The notes beneath the pieces are model-generated. The model was given only the letters and a program-made list of their open reading frames with translations, was not told where the DNA came from and did no database searches. Source: Sandaracinus sp964481145 (lineage in GTDB: Bacteria > Myxococcota_A > Polyangia > Polyangiales > Sandaracinaceae). From it: DNA of 64,000 nucleotides. This document shows, piece after piece, positions 18,014 to 26,304 of this stretch. A program made the position numbers and the translations under genes. Position 1 is the first letter of the stretch. Each line of letters opens with the position of its first letter. The stretch spans positions 1 to 64,000 of the forward strand of contig CAYZTA010000032.1 in the NCBI GenBank assembly GCA_964481145.1, given 5' to 3'.

Positions 18014-18995
18014 GCGCCTCGCGATCGTCGTCGCGATCCTGCTTTTGGGGATCGCGGCGTCATCGATTCCGTCGAGCGGTTTTCCATCCATTGCGAGCGC
18101 ACAACAGGGTGGCGGCGGGTACGCGTGGGACGATCCAAACTGGCGTTTCGTTCTGCATTCGCGGCGAGTCAAAGTCGTGGTGCTCGCGGGCTCGATCGGC
18201 GCGTGGCGCGACGAGCCCTACGCACGTTTGATCCACAATTGGTGCGGCAACGCGGAAGTTCGGAACCTCTCTCGCGTCGGCTTCGGCGCCTCGCAGCTCT
18301 TTGGGCGATTCCAGCGCGAAGTGCTGACCAATCCGCGGGTGCCACTCAGGTCACAAGACAACGAAATGTGGCTCTTGTGGAATGGTGGCCTCAATAGCGC
18401 CTCTGCGGCACACCGAACGAATCACTACATCCGTCGTACGTTCCGGGAGGCACATCGGCGTGGGATGCGTGTCATCGGGCTCACGCTCACGCCGTGGGGG
18501 AGCCTCGATGACAGACGGCGTTGGGCAGGTGCTGCGGGTCTCGAGACCTATCAGAGCACCCGCCGCATCGTTGATTTCGTGATGGGGAGACTGTCTCCCC
18601 GCGCTGCGCTCGGTGCATACGTGAGTCAGCGCGATGATGAAGCCGATGCGCCATGGAATGAGCAAGAACTCGCCGATGTGCGGATCGATCTTTATGATTC
18701 CGTGCTTCGCGATCGCGAAGCACCCTTGCGTGACGTGAGTGAGATGCGACGTATGCTCGAGCGTGACGCGCGCATGAGGCGTGTGCTCGAGCCTCTCTCC
18801 GAGCAGGCGAGAGAGCTGCGCCTCGAGGCGAGCGCCCGCGAGCTTGCTGAGCTCCCTCGATGGTTTTTACGTGATGAATACCGCGGCTTTGACTCGGTGC
18901 ATCCGAACCGAGAGGGACATCGCGCGATCGCAGAAGCGATTTGTCCACGGCTCCCCGCGAGCTTCGGATGTCAATGTCCGAATGCAGGAGAATGA
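17988..18995 (+). CDS. Secreted SGNH-hydrolase-like protein
   Basis: A 335-residue protein starting at GTG 17988, which overlaps atpG by 26 bases. An N-terminal signal (LAIVVAILLLGIAASS) ends near ASAQ. SGNH blocks are visible: VLAGSIGAW with candidate Ser at about 69, GFGAS, WNGGLN, and C-terminal FDSVHPNREGH with Asp at about 302 and His at about 305. Block I lacks the Asp of GDS, so activity is not certain. A role in envelope polysaccharide or lipid deacylation is possible. Its coupling to the ATPase operon is odd. Confidence 0.75.
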   Translation: MAPRHSRAERLAIVVAILLLGIAASSIPSSGFPSIASAQQGGGGYAWDDPNWRFVLHSRRVKVVVLAGSIGAWRDEPYARLIHNWCGNAEVRNLSRVGFGASQLFGRFQREVLTNPRVPLRSQDNEMWLLWNGGLNSASAAHRTNHYIRRTFREAHRRGMRVIGLTLTPWGSLDDRRRWAGAAGLETYQSTRRIVDFVMGRLSPRAALGAYVSQRDDEADAPWNEQELADVRIDLYDSVLRDREAPLRDVSEMRRMLERDARMRRVLEPLSEQARELRLEASARELAELPRWFLRDEYRGFDSVHPNREGHRAIAEAICPRLPASFGCQCPNAGE

Positions 18996-19050
18996 CGGCA
19001 ACTCATCCAGTCTGTACAGTCTTGGGTCAAGCCGGGTATCGTAATTGACC

Positions 19051-20349
19051 ATGGGGTCACGATTTCTCTTCGGTGATTCGGAGCCATTCGACGGCGGTTA
19101 CGACTTCCTCGCAGCGCTCCGGAGATTCGTGCAGGCATCGAGTCGCGTCTGGGCCCTCTCCCATGTGGCCGACGAGCTCGAGCGCACGCTCGGTGATCGA
19201 GCACACGAGCACTTGCACGCGATCGACGCCCTTCAAGTTTTCTTCGACGGGCTCAACGATGCGATCACCGAGCGCGCTGCGCGCTCGGGGGCCTCGCAAC
19301 TCGTGGGACCTTATGCGAGTCAGCTGCTCGAATATGTCGAAGCGTTGGCTGCCAAAGCACGCGCCTCACGCGCCAAAGATCTCGATGTCGATCAGGTCGC
19401 GGCCACTTCGAAGATTCAAGAGAAACGCGCTGAAATTCGAAGTGTGCTTGCGGAGTATTTGTTGGCGGATCCTTTGCCTGTGCTTTCGTGGGCACTCTCG
19501 CTTGGTCTATCGGGAACGGCACCCCACGGCACGGTGATCCTCGAGAATCCAGGAGAGCTGACGACGAGTTTTGCGCTCGATGTCGCGCGGGATGGAACGT
19601 GGGGACGTGCGCGCAAGATCGGCGAAATCTCGCCCGGGCTCACGCTCCAAGTCGGATACAAAAAAGCGTTTCTGCGCAGTTCCCTTCATCCCGATATCGT
19701 CACGCTCGATGAGATGGTGATCGCTTCTCTCGAACTCGGTCCGGATTCGATGGAGCTGCACCTTCGTCGTAGGCTCGATGCAACACGCGACAGCTTCGTG
19801 CTCACCATCGATCCCGATGAACAGACTGAGGCGAATGTCGTCAAGATCACGCGATTCGAAGAGCGCGGAAACACAGAAGCCCCTTTCGTGGCTCAAGGCG
19901 ATGAAGCCGCTCGCGTCGAAGAGCTCGCGGCCATTCTCCGCCGCGAATGCAGCACATTGATCGCTCATAAGAAGCGTCTTCTTTCGGCCCAACTCGATGG
20001 GCACGACGTATTCGAGCGCAACCTTGTTTCGGTGTTGCTCCAGCGCATCTCCGATCGCCTCGCGCCCACCGCATTCGAGGTCTCTCGACGAAGCCCAAAC
20101 CCTCACGAGCTCTCTCTCAAATACGAACGAGAGGATGGCCGACGCGAAGAGCTTTATCTCCGAAAGACGGAGCTGCTTCAGATGGTCGCGTCATTGCCAC
20201 CTGAAGCGCTTCGCATGTATCAACATCTCGCGTTCCTGCCGCTGCCAGCTTCACGCGCGGACGTTCATCTTATGAAGGACGATGAACCCCAAAGGAATGA
20301 AGCGCCGGCCCGACCGAGCGTTCCACCTCCGCCGAAGCGGAAAATGTGA
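19051..20349 (+). CDS. Conserved-looking protein of unknown function
   Basis: A 432-residue soluble protein with no signal or membrane segment. ATG 19051 gives the N-terminus MGSRFLFGDSEPFDGGYDFL; a TTG two codons upstream is also in frame. Residues about 20-145 are strongly helical and charged. The middle (about 165-270) looks beta-rich, with repeated Leu/Ser/Asp strands, and a second helical stretch (about 280-330) precedes a polar, Pro-rich tail. I do not recognise the family. Codon use is like the neighbours. Confidence 0.75.
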   Translation: MGSRFLFGDSEPFDGGYDFLAALRRFVQASSRVWALSHVADELERTLGDRAHEHLHAIDALQVFFDGLNDAITERAARSGASQLVGPYASQLLEYVEALAAKARASRAKDLDVDQVAATSKIQEKRAEIRSVLAEYLLADPLPVLSWALSLGLSGTAPHGTVILENPGELTTSFALDVARDGTWGRARKIGEISPGLTLQVGYKKAFLRSSLHPDIVTLDEMVIASLELGPDSMELHLRRRLDATRDSFVLTIDPDEQTEANVVKITRFEERGNTEAPFVAQGDEAARVEELAAILRRECSTLIAHKKRLLSAQLDGHDVFERNLVSVLLQRISDRLAPTAFEVSRRSPNPHELSLKYEREDGRREELYLRKTELLQMVASLPPEALRMYQHLAFLPLPASRADVHLMKDDEPQRNEAPARPSVPPPPKRKM

Positions 20350-20353
20350 GATT

Positions 20354-20959
20354 TCAAAATGACGAGTTCGGTTCACGCAAGAACGCCTCTTCCTCCGGCG
20401 TCGTAGTTCGTCCCAAGATCGCGTTGCGATGCGGAAAGCGTCCGAAGCGCTCGACGATCTCGAGATGTCGGATCGCGAAGTCCAGATTGTTGCGGATGGT
20501 TGGCTGCGCTTCGGGAGGCGCTTCGTTCGCAAGCCTCTCGAAGAGTCGAACGCACTCTTTCTGCGCGTCGAGCTCTTCCGAATGCATCCACGGCATGTAG
20601 AGGAAAATACGACGATGAATGGGCAAAGCCGCGTCGAATCCGTGATGGACAGCGCGCTTCGCCATCATGAGCGCATGCTCGTCGGCTGCGAAGGAGCGCG
20701 GAGTCCCGCGATGGATGTTGCGCGAGAATTGGTCGAGTAAAATCACGAGCGCCAACGCGCCGGGCGCGTCGTTCGCCCAATCATCGAGTTCTCCTCGCAC
20801 GCCTCGATCGAGGAGAGCCCCGAAGCGGTCGCGGAGCATCGCGTCGAAATCGGGATCTTTTTTCCACCATTGTGCGCGCACTGCCTCGCTCGGTACGTCC
20901 CCCTTCCCAAACCAGACCTCGAGAATTTCTTCAATTTTCTTACGTTCGTCGTTCGTCAT
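20354..20959 (-). CDS. DUF924 family protein
   Basis: A 201-residue all-helical protein of the DUF924 family. Recognisable blocks are ILEVWFG near the N-terminus, ALALVILLDQFSRNIHRGTPRSFAAD in the middle, and FLYMPWMHSEELDAQ and GRFPHRNAILGR further on. The family has a tetratricopeptide-like fold and no settled biochemical role. The start overlaps the stop of the upstream carboxypeptidase gene (ATGA), so the two are co-translated. It is convergent with the unknown gene to its left. Confidence 0.9.
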   Translation of the reverse strand: MTNDERKKIEEILEVWFGKGDVPSEAVRAQWWKKDPDFDAMLRDRFGALLDRGVRGELDDWANDAPGALALVILLDQFSRNIHRGTPRSFAADEHALMMAKRAVHHGFDAALPIHRRIFLYMPWMHSEELDAQKECVRLFERLANEAPPEAQPTIRNNLDFAIRHLEIVERFGRFPHRNAILGRTTTPEEEAFLREPNSSF

Positions 20960-22689
20960 TTCGACTCTCCCACTGTCACGATGGCTTCAAGATATCCCAC
21001 TCGACAGCTACCGATATTGAATCGCACAATCCCTTTGCCTTGCACGACGTACCGCAAGGTGCGGCGATGTTGAGAGCCGCTGCTATGCGGGAAGAAGAGC
21101 GCCGTCGAACTGCTCCATAGCCCTTGTCCCCATCCCTCGAGATGTCCAATCGTTTGATGCGATGCAGCGGCGTCTTCGAGAGTGCAACCTTCGCTCGCCA
21201 CGTCGACCCATAGGGGCTCGCAGTGCGGATAGGACTTCGCGTGTTGCATTCCGTAGGTCGGAAGATATCCGTGGTTTTCGATCGTGAGTGTGATTTGCGT
21301 GGCGTTGTCTCGTAACGGAGTCGCGACGAGCTCGGTGACGCGAACACGTGGCAAGAGAGCCGCGACTCTCATCATGAGCTGGCTCTGCGCTTCGCAAATC
21401 GCGGGCAACTCTTCATAGGATGGATTGAAGAGACCCACCCGGCGATCCATGCCGCCCACTTCGACCTCTCCGAGCTGAGGATGGGTCACGGCTTTCCACG
21501 GCTGGAAGATGCGACCTTGGTTGTGCTCCGTGTCCCAGCGCGCGAGCGCGATCCAGTCTTCACGACCAAGGCGCACGTAACGATCGACGAAGCGTGCTGT
21601 CCGCGCGACACCGATCTTCGCCATCAAATCCCAGAGCTCGCAGACATAGGCGAGCGCACCACGGTCTTCATATGCCCACTCACTCAATGCGCCATGAAGA
21701 GGCTTGTCTGCTTCGTAAAGAAACTCCGCAAATCCCGACACCATCGGATAGCCCGTGATGCTCTCTGCCCATTGACCGACCTGTCGATACACCGCGAGGT
21801 CGAACGGATTCATCTTCTCATCAGGGAGATGTCCCGGCGGGCGAATGAACACACCACCGAACGTATGCAGATTGAGCCACGCAAAGATCGTCGGAGTGCG
21901 CGTGACGAACTCGATGATCGCGCGCGATTCAGGTTCGGAGCCAGGATGGGTCCCTGCGCCGATTTGCTTGGGATCGGGGGCAAAGTGAAAAGGAAAATTG
22001 CGATTCAGATCGGGATGGCTGTCATCGAGAAAACCAGGCGTCGGAACGGACCTGCCATCGAAGTTCTCGATGCGACCTTCTGGATAGAGCTTGTAGTAAG
22101 GAGGCGCATCGTCGATGGTGCGCGGCACCAAGAGACCGCGCATCCCGGCGATCTCGACGAAATCTCCCGCGGGATCTTCCTTACGCATATAGAGCGCACG
22201 ACCGTCGCCATCGATGTCTTCACTCACCCAACGTGGATGCGCGCGATTGGGCCTCTCGTCACGCGGCACCGATCGTACATAGCGCCCCGTCGTTCGCACC
22301 GCCTCGGCCCCATCGGGCGACATTCGCGGCACGATATGAAAGAGCGTCTCTTTCACGATGGCGCGCACGTGATGAGGCACGCACGAGCGTGGCTCTTGCC
22401 CCACGTGCAGAGCGATCACGTCTTCAGCGATCGCGAGCGCCACACTCGAGCCCGAGAGCTCCACCGCATGCATGTTTGCGTCGATGAGAACCGAAGGGCG
22501 AACTCGCTCGGGTTCGTGACCGATCGTGAGAAGCCAGATCTCTCGCCCTTCGGGCGTCAGCCCAAGCGACTCGAGCCGCACGAAATCGGCAAAAGCATCT
22601 GCCCACGCGCGAAGCTGCGCTGTGATCTCTGCATGGTCGAGGTAGTGTTCACGAAAACCGAGAGATAGTTCTGAGAGACGCATCCGCAT
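20956..22689 (-). CDS. Zinc carboxypeptidase (M14 family)
   Basis: A 577-residue M14 metallopeptidase. Zinc ligands are visible as HAVE (His about 74, Glu about 77 in DANMHAVELSG) and the later His in FAWLNLHTFGG. The catalytic Glu is probably in YVCELWD. The C-terminal 130 residues form an extra beta domain. No signal peptide is seen, so it is probably cytoplasmic. The frame opens further upstream, but the ATG pair at 22689/22683 begins the conserved part. Confidence 0.92.
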   Translation of the reverse strand: MRMRLSELSLGFREHYLDHAEITAQLRAWADAFADFVRLESLGLTPEGREIWLLTIGHEPERVRPSVLIDANMHAVELSGSSVALAIAEDVIALHVGQEPRSCVPHHVRAIVKETLFHIVPRMSPDGAEAVRTTGRYVRSVPRDERPNRAHPRWVSEDIDGDGRALYMRKEDPAGDFVEIAGMRGLLVPRTIDDAPPYYKLYPEGRIENFDGRSVPTPGFLDDSHPDLNRNFPFHFAPDPKQIGAGTHPGSEPESRAIIEFVTRTPTIFAWLNLHTFGGVFIRPPGHLPDEKMNPFDLAVYRQVGQWAESITGYPMVSGFAEFLYEADKPLHGALSEWAYEDRGALAYVCELWDLMAKIGVARTARFVDRYVRLGREDWIALARWDTEHNQGRIFQPWKAVTHPQLGEVEVGGMDRRVGLFNPSYEELPAICEAQSQLMMRVAALLPRVRVTELVATPLRDNATQITLTIENHGYLPTYGMQHAKSYPHCEPLWVDVASEGCTLEDAAASHQTIGHLEGWGQGLWSSSTALFFPHSSGSQHRRTLRYVVQGKGIVRFNIGSCRVGYLEAIVTVGESK

Positions 22690-22747
22690 TCCGCTCGTGG
22701 CATACGCGAGTCGCTTGTCAATCGCCAAAAATGTTAGAACGCTCTGG

Positions 22748-24118
22748 ATGAATCGTTTCCGATATTTCTTGTTCGCGGTGATTTTGTTTTCAGCGTGCGG
22801 CATAGCAAGCCCCTTGCTGACACCCGTTTCGCTCCCACCTCTTCCAACCCCAAGTGGGTCGCAGTCACGCCCAATCGTCCTTCGCGCAGCGCGCTTGCTC
22901 GATGTGCGCCACGGAACATTCATCGAAGACGCTTCGGTCGTGATCCGAGGTGCCCGCATCGAAGCGATCGAGAGCAACTTCGAAGACTCCAGCGCCTGCA
23001 CGATCGATCTCGGCGATGTCACGTTGATGCCTGGCCTCGTCGATGCGCACTCACATTTGCTTCATCAGGTCGATCCGCTCGCTCCGAACGATCTTCACGA
23101 TCTCACGGAGATGTCCGTTGCCCACAGGGCACTACTCGGTGCAGCGAATGCGCGCTCCATGTTGAATACTGGATTCACGACTGTGCGAGATCTCGGAAAC
23201 GCAGGGCATGGTGGCGATATCGCGCTACGTGACGCCATCTCGCGCGGCTGGGTGGAAGGTCCGCGAATGGTTGTCGCGACTCGCGCGCTTGCTGGTCGCG
23301 GCGGGCAGTACGGTCGGCTGAGCGAAGCGGCGCGACCTCTCGTCGAGCTCGAGTATGCAACGGTCGATGGACCTTCGAGCGCGCGAGCTCTGGTTCGTTC
23401 TGCGATCGTCGAAGGCGCCGATGGCATCAAAGTCATCGTGGGTTCGGAGACGGCGATCACCCTCAGTCTCGAAGAGGTGCGTGCCATCGTCGACGAAGCC
23501 CATCGCGCAGGTCGTTGGGTTGCGGCACACGCGACGGACGATGTGGCAGCGCGCATTGCCGTCGATGCTGGTGTCGATTCCGTCGAGCATGGCTACGGCA
23601 TTTCGGACGAAACCCTCGCGCTCATGGCGGAGCGCAACATCGTCTATGTTCCGACTGATTTCCCTGATGAGCTCTATCAGGGCCTGATTCATGATTCACA
23701 CGCGATCCCTGAGGAGGATCGCGCGCTCTACGAGAGCGCGGTCGCGGCGCAACTGACGACCTCCCGCGACGGAATTCGCCGCGCTGTGGCTGCCCATGTA
23801 CGTATCGTGACAGGCTCCGATACTTATTTCGGCTGGGGTGAACGTTCGCGCGGCGAAGTGAGCGTCTTGATGTTCCGTGCACATGCCGCGCTCGGCATCC
23901 CGCCCATCGAGATCATCCGCAGCGCGACGATGCACGCGGCTGCATTGCTTCGCGTGAGCGATCGTATCGGCGAGCTCACTCCCAATCACATCGCCGATAT
24001 CATCGCGGTCCCTCGCGATCCTCTCGCCGACATCACGGTCCTTGAACGCGTCTCATTCGTCCTTCATGAAGGACGAGTCATTCGGAACAGCGTGGGCGGC
24101 GAGACGTGTGAAAGATGA
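22748..24118 (+). CDS. Lipoprotein amidohydrolase (imidazolonepropionase/prolidase-like)
   Basis: A 456-residue metal-dependent amidohydrolase anchored by lipobox FSAC (Cys about 17). The TIM-barrel metal sites are present: HSH in VDAHSHLLHQ, a likely carboxylated Lys in ADGIKVIVG, His in WVAAHATDD, His in VEHGYG and Asp in IVTGSDTYFG. The N-terminal beta domain and the final DIIAVPRDPLADI close the composite fold. The family includes Xaa-Pro dipeptidases and organophosphate hydrolases, and the substrate cannot be assigned. It is divergent from the M14 gene. Confidence 0.88.
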   Translation: MNRFRYFLFAVILFSACGIASPLLTPVSLPPLPTPSGSQSRPIVLRAARLLDVRHGTFIEDASVVIRGARIEAIESNFEDSSACTIDLGDVTLMPGLVDAHSHLLHQVDPLAPNDLHDLTEMSVAHRALLGAANARSMLNTGFTTVRDLGNAGHGGDIALRDAISRGWVEGPRMVVATRALAGRGGQYGRLSEAARPLVELEYATVDGPSSARALVRSAIVEGADGIKVIVGSETAITLSLEEVRAIVDEAHRAGRWVAAHATDDVAARIAVDAGVDSVEHGYGISDETLALMAERNIVYVPTDFPDELYQGLIHDSHAIPEEDRALYESAVAAQLTTSRDGIRRAVAAHVRIVTGSDTYFGWGERSRGEVSVLMFRAHAALGIPPIEIIRSATMHAAALLRVSDRIGELTPNHIADIIAVPRDPLADITVLERVSFVLHEGRVIRNSVGGETCER

Positions 24119-24120
24119 GG

Positions 24121-24738
24121 TCAACTGCGATCGAGCGCGTCCAGCAGCGCAGCAAACGACGTGAAGCGCGGCTTTGCGAGCGGAGTTACGCGTGCGCGAT
24201 CCGCGCACGCTTCTGCACCCAACGCGAGCAGCGCGTCTTGATCGAACGCGACGATCGCACAATCTCCGTTCGCATCTCGCGATTGCAAATCGAGGCAGAG
24301 CGGACCTCGATCGTCGGCGTCATCACCGAGCGCGATATAGCCGGCGCGCTCGAGTGGCGACCACTCATCGAGCGCGCTCTCCAGATCGCGCAAAGGCGCA
24401 TCCGACCAAAGCGCGGGCAATCGCAGCTCAGACGTTTCGATCGGTCCGAGCGAACACGTCGAGAGCCACGCATGAACGAGCGGCGGAAGTGGCGCGCCGA
24501 TCCTCGCCTCGATGCGCGCGACGTCTTCGCTCAAAACCCGTGGCTCGACCGCTCGCCAGCGCACCCAACCGGAAGGGTCAGGCTCACCATCCCACATGGC
24601 CGGAGGAACACCACCATCGTCCGGATCGAAAGGTGGCTCCTTGGCGATATAGACATTGCGTCCGCCTGCAATCCATCGATCAATCAGCGCGCGAATGCGC
24701 TCGCTGTGGACCTTTTCGACGCTTCCGGTTTGTCGCAC
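24121..24738 (-). CDS. SMI1/KNR4 (SUKH)-like protein
   Basis: A 205-residue protein whose centre reads VARIEARIGAPLPPLVHAWL and later GYIALGDDADDRGPLCLDLQSRD. This is the pattern of SMI1/KNR4-type SUKH domains: a helix with a Glu, a Leu-Pro turn, then a Gly/Asp loop. SUKH proteins are often immunity proteins for polymorphic toxins, though chromosomal lone copies also occur. No toxin is adjacent. It lies 24 bases downstream of boxB on the same strand. Confidence 0.72.
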   Translation of the reverse strand: MRQTGSVEKVHSERIRALIDRWIAGGRNVYIAKEPPFDPDDGGVPPAMWDGEPDPSGWVRWRAVEPRVLSEDVARIEARIGAPLPPLVHAWLSTCSLGPIETSELRLPALWSDAPLRDLESALDEWSPLERAGYIALGDDADDRGPLCLDLQSRDANGDCAIVAFDQDALLALGAEACADRARVTPLAKPRFTSFAALLDALDRS

Positions 24739-24762
24739 GTGTTCCTCCGCTCGAGACGTGAA

Positions 24763-26178
24763 TCAACCCGCGAACCGCACGTATTCCCAATCGAAAGGCT
24801 TTCCGTCGACGCCTTGCTTCGGCGGAGCGATCCAGTTCGCGATCTTTCCCTTCTCGTGAACCGGCTGCATCAGTGATCGCACATATGCGCGATCTTCTTC
24901 CGTCGGAAGCCACTTGCTGCGATTCGCCTCGAACTGCTCACGGCTGATCGGTTCACCGCTCGGTGAATACGCATGAGCCGAATACATGCCCATCGTACGA
25001 TTGAATCGGCGACTCGGGATATGGAGCTCTGTGCCGAGACCTGCCTTCTTGATCGTGTGATTCCACTTGCGGCATGCGCGCTCGCAATCGGCGATATATT
25101 CGTCGCGCAAGACTTCGTTCAGCGCATTGCGCAGCGGTACCTCGCGGGTGCCGAGGCGGCCATCGTCGGCCGGTACCACCATCGAATACACGCCCTCGAG
25201 CGCTTTGTGGTCTTGGTATTTTTCGCGCTCGCGGAAACGGCCTTTGAGGCCCGTCGCGAAATAGTCTGCTGCGTTGCTCGAAATCTCTCCGCCAAACAGC
25301 TCGACTGCGCTCGAGAACCAGAAGTTGATCCACTTCTGGATGGTCCCGAGATCGATGCCGCCCTGTGCCCGAGCTTCACCGTTCGGATCCATCTTCTGGA
25401 GCTCGGCCGCGCGTTGTACGACGCGCTCGATGCCCGTCTCTCCCGTGAAGAGATGAAAGCTCTCTTCGGTGAGCATGAACTGCGTCGCGCGCGCGAGCGG
25501 ATCGAAGCCACTCTCACTGAGGGCGGCGAGCTGATACTTCCCATCACGATCCGTGAACATCGTGAACATGAAGAACGAGAGCCAATCGTCGGTCGTCTCG
25601 TTGAATGTCTGCAAGATGCGTGGTGAATCGGGATTGCCGCTGCGGCGCTGCAAGAGCGCTTCGGCTTCTTCGCGCCCATCACGGCCGAAATATTGATGCA
25701 GCAGGTGCACCATCGCCCAAAGGTGCCGACCTTCTTCGACGTTGACCTGAAACAAGCTGCGCAGATCGTAGATGGACGGCGCGGTCTTTCCGAGCCGCCG
25801 TTGCTGCTCGACGCTCGCGGGTTCCGTGTCGGCCTGCGTCACGATGATCCTTCGAAGGATCGAGCGAAGCTCGCCTGGAACTTCGTTCCACGACTTCTGC
25901 CCGAGATTGTCTCCGAAGCCGATGGTGCGCTCTTCTTCGCGAGGCGTAAGGAAGATGCCCCAGCGATAATCGGGCATCTTCACGTACTCGTAATTGGCCC
26001 ATCCTTTGGGATCGACGGCAATGGCGGTGCGCAGATAAATGTCGTCCTTCTGGAACCCATCAGGACCCATTTCGAGCCACCACTTCAAGAAGTCCGGCTG
26101 CCACTTCTCGAGTGCGCGCAGGAGCTTCTTGTCTGAGCCGAGATCAACGTTGTTCGGAATCGAGTCGGTAAGGGACAT
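24763..26178 (-). CDS. boxB: Benzoyl-CoA 2,3-epoxidase, oxygenase subunit
   Basis: A 471-residue class I di-iron oxygenase of the aerobic benzoyl-CoA (box) pathway, which epoxidises benzoyl-CoA using O2 and a reductase, BoxA. Di-iron ligands fit the known pattern: Glu near 119, NVEEGRH (Glu 149, His 152), Asp 198 in TTDDWL, and TEESFH (Glu 239, His 242). ATG 26178 gives the family N-terminus, and a few upstream codons are also open. boxC lies upstream on the same strand. No boxA or benzoate-CoA ligase gene is in the window. Confidence 0.95.
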   Translation of the reverse strand: MSLTDSIPNNVDLGSDKKLLRALEKWQPDFLKWWLEMGPDGFQKDDIYLRTAIAVDPKGWANYEYVKMPDYRWGIFLTPREEERTIGFGDNLGQKSWNEVPGELRSILRRIIVTQADTEPASVEQQRRLGKTAPSIYDLRSLFQVNVEEGRHLWAMVHLLHQYFGRDGREEAEALLQRRSGNPDSPRILQTFNETTDDWLSFFMFTMFTDRDGKYQLAALSESGFDPLARATQFMLTEESFHLFTGETGIERVVQRAAELQKMDPNGEARAQGGIDLGTIQKWINFWFSSAVELFGGEISSNAADYFATGLKGRFREREKYQDHKALEGVYSMVVPADDGRLGTREVPLRNALNEVLRDEYIADCERACRKWNHTIKKAGLGTELHIPSRRFNRTMGMYSAHAYSPSGEPISREQFEANRSKWLPTEEDRAYVRSLMQPVHEKGKIANWIAPPKQGVDGKPFDWEYVRFAG

Positions 26179-26304
26179 GATGTTGCTGATCCGAGAATAG
26201 AACTCGCAAGAATGCACAGGTCGTGCGCTGCCTCACTTCCGGCTGATCCCCGTGCGGTGCCTCACCCAGCTGATTTTTTTTCGAGGCCCCTCGTTTCGAG
26301 AGAA

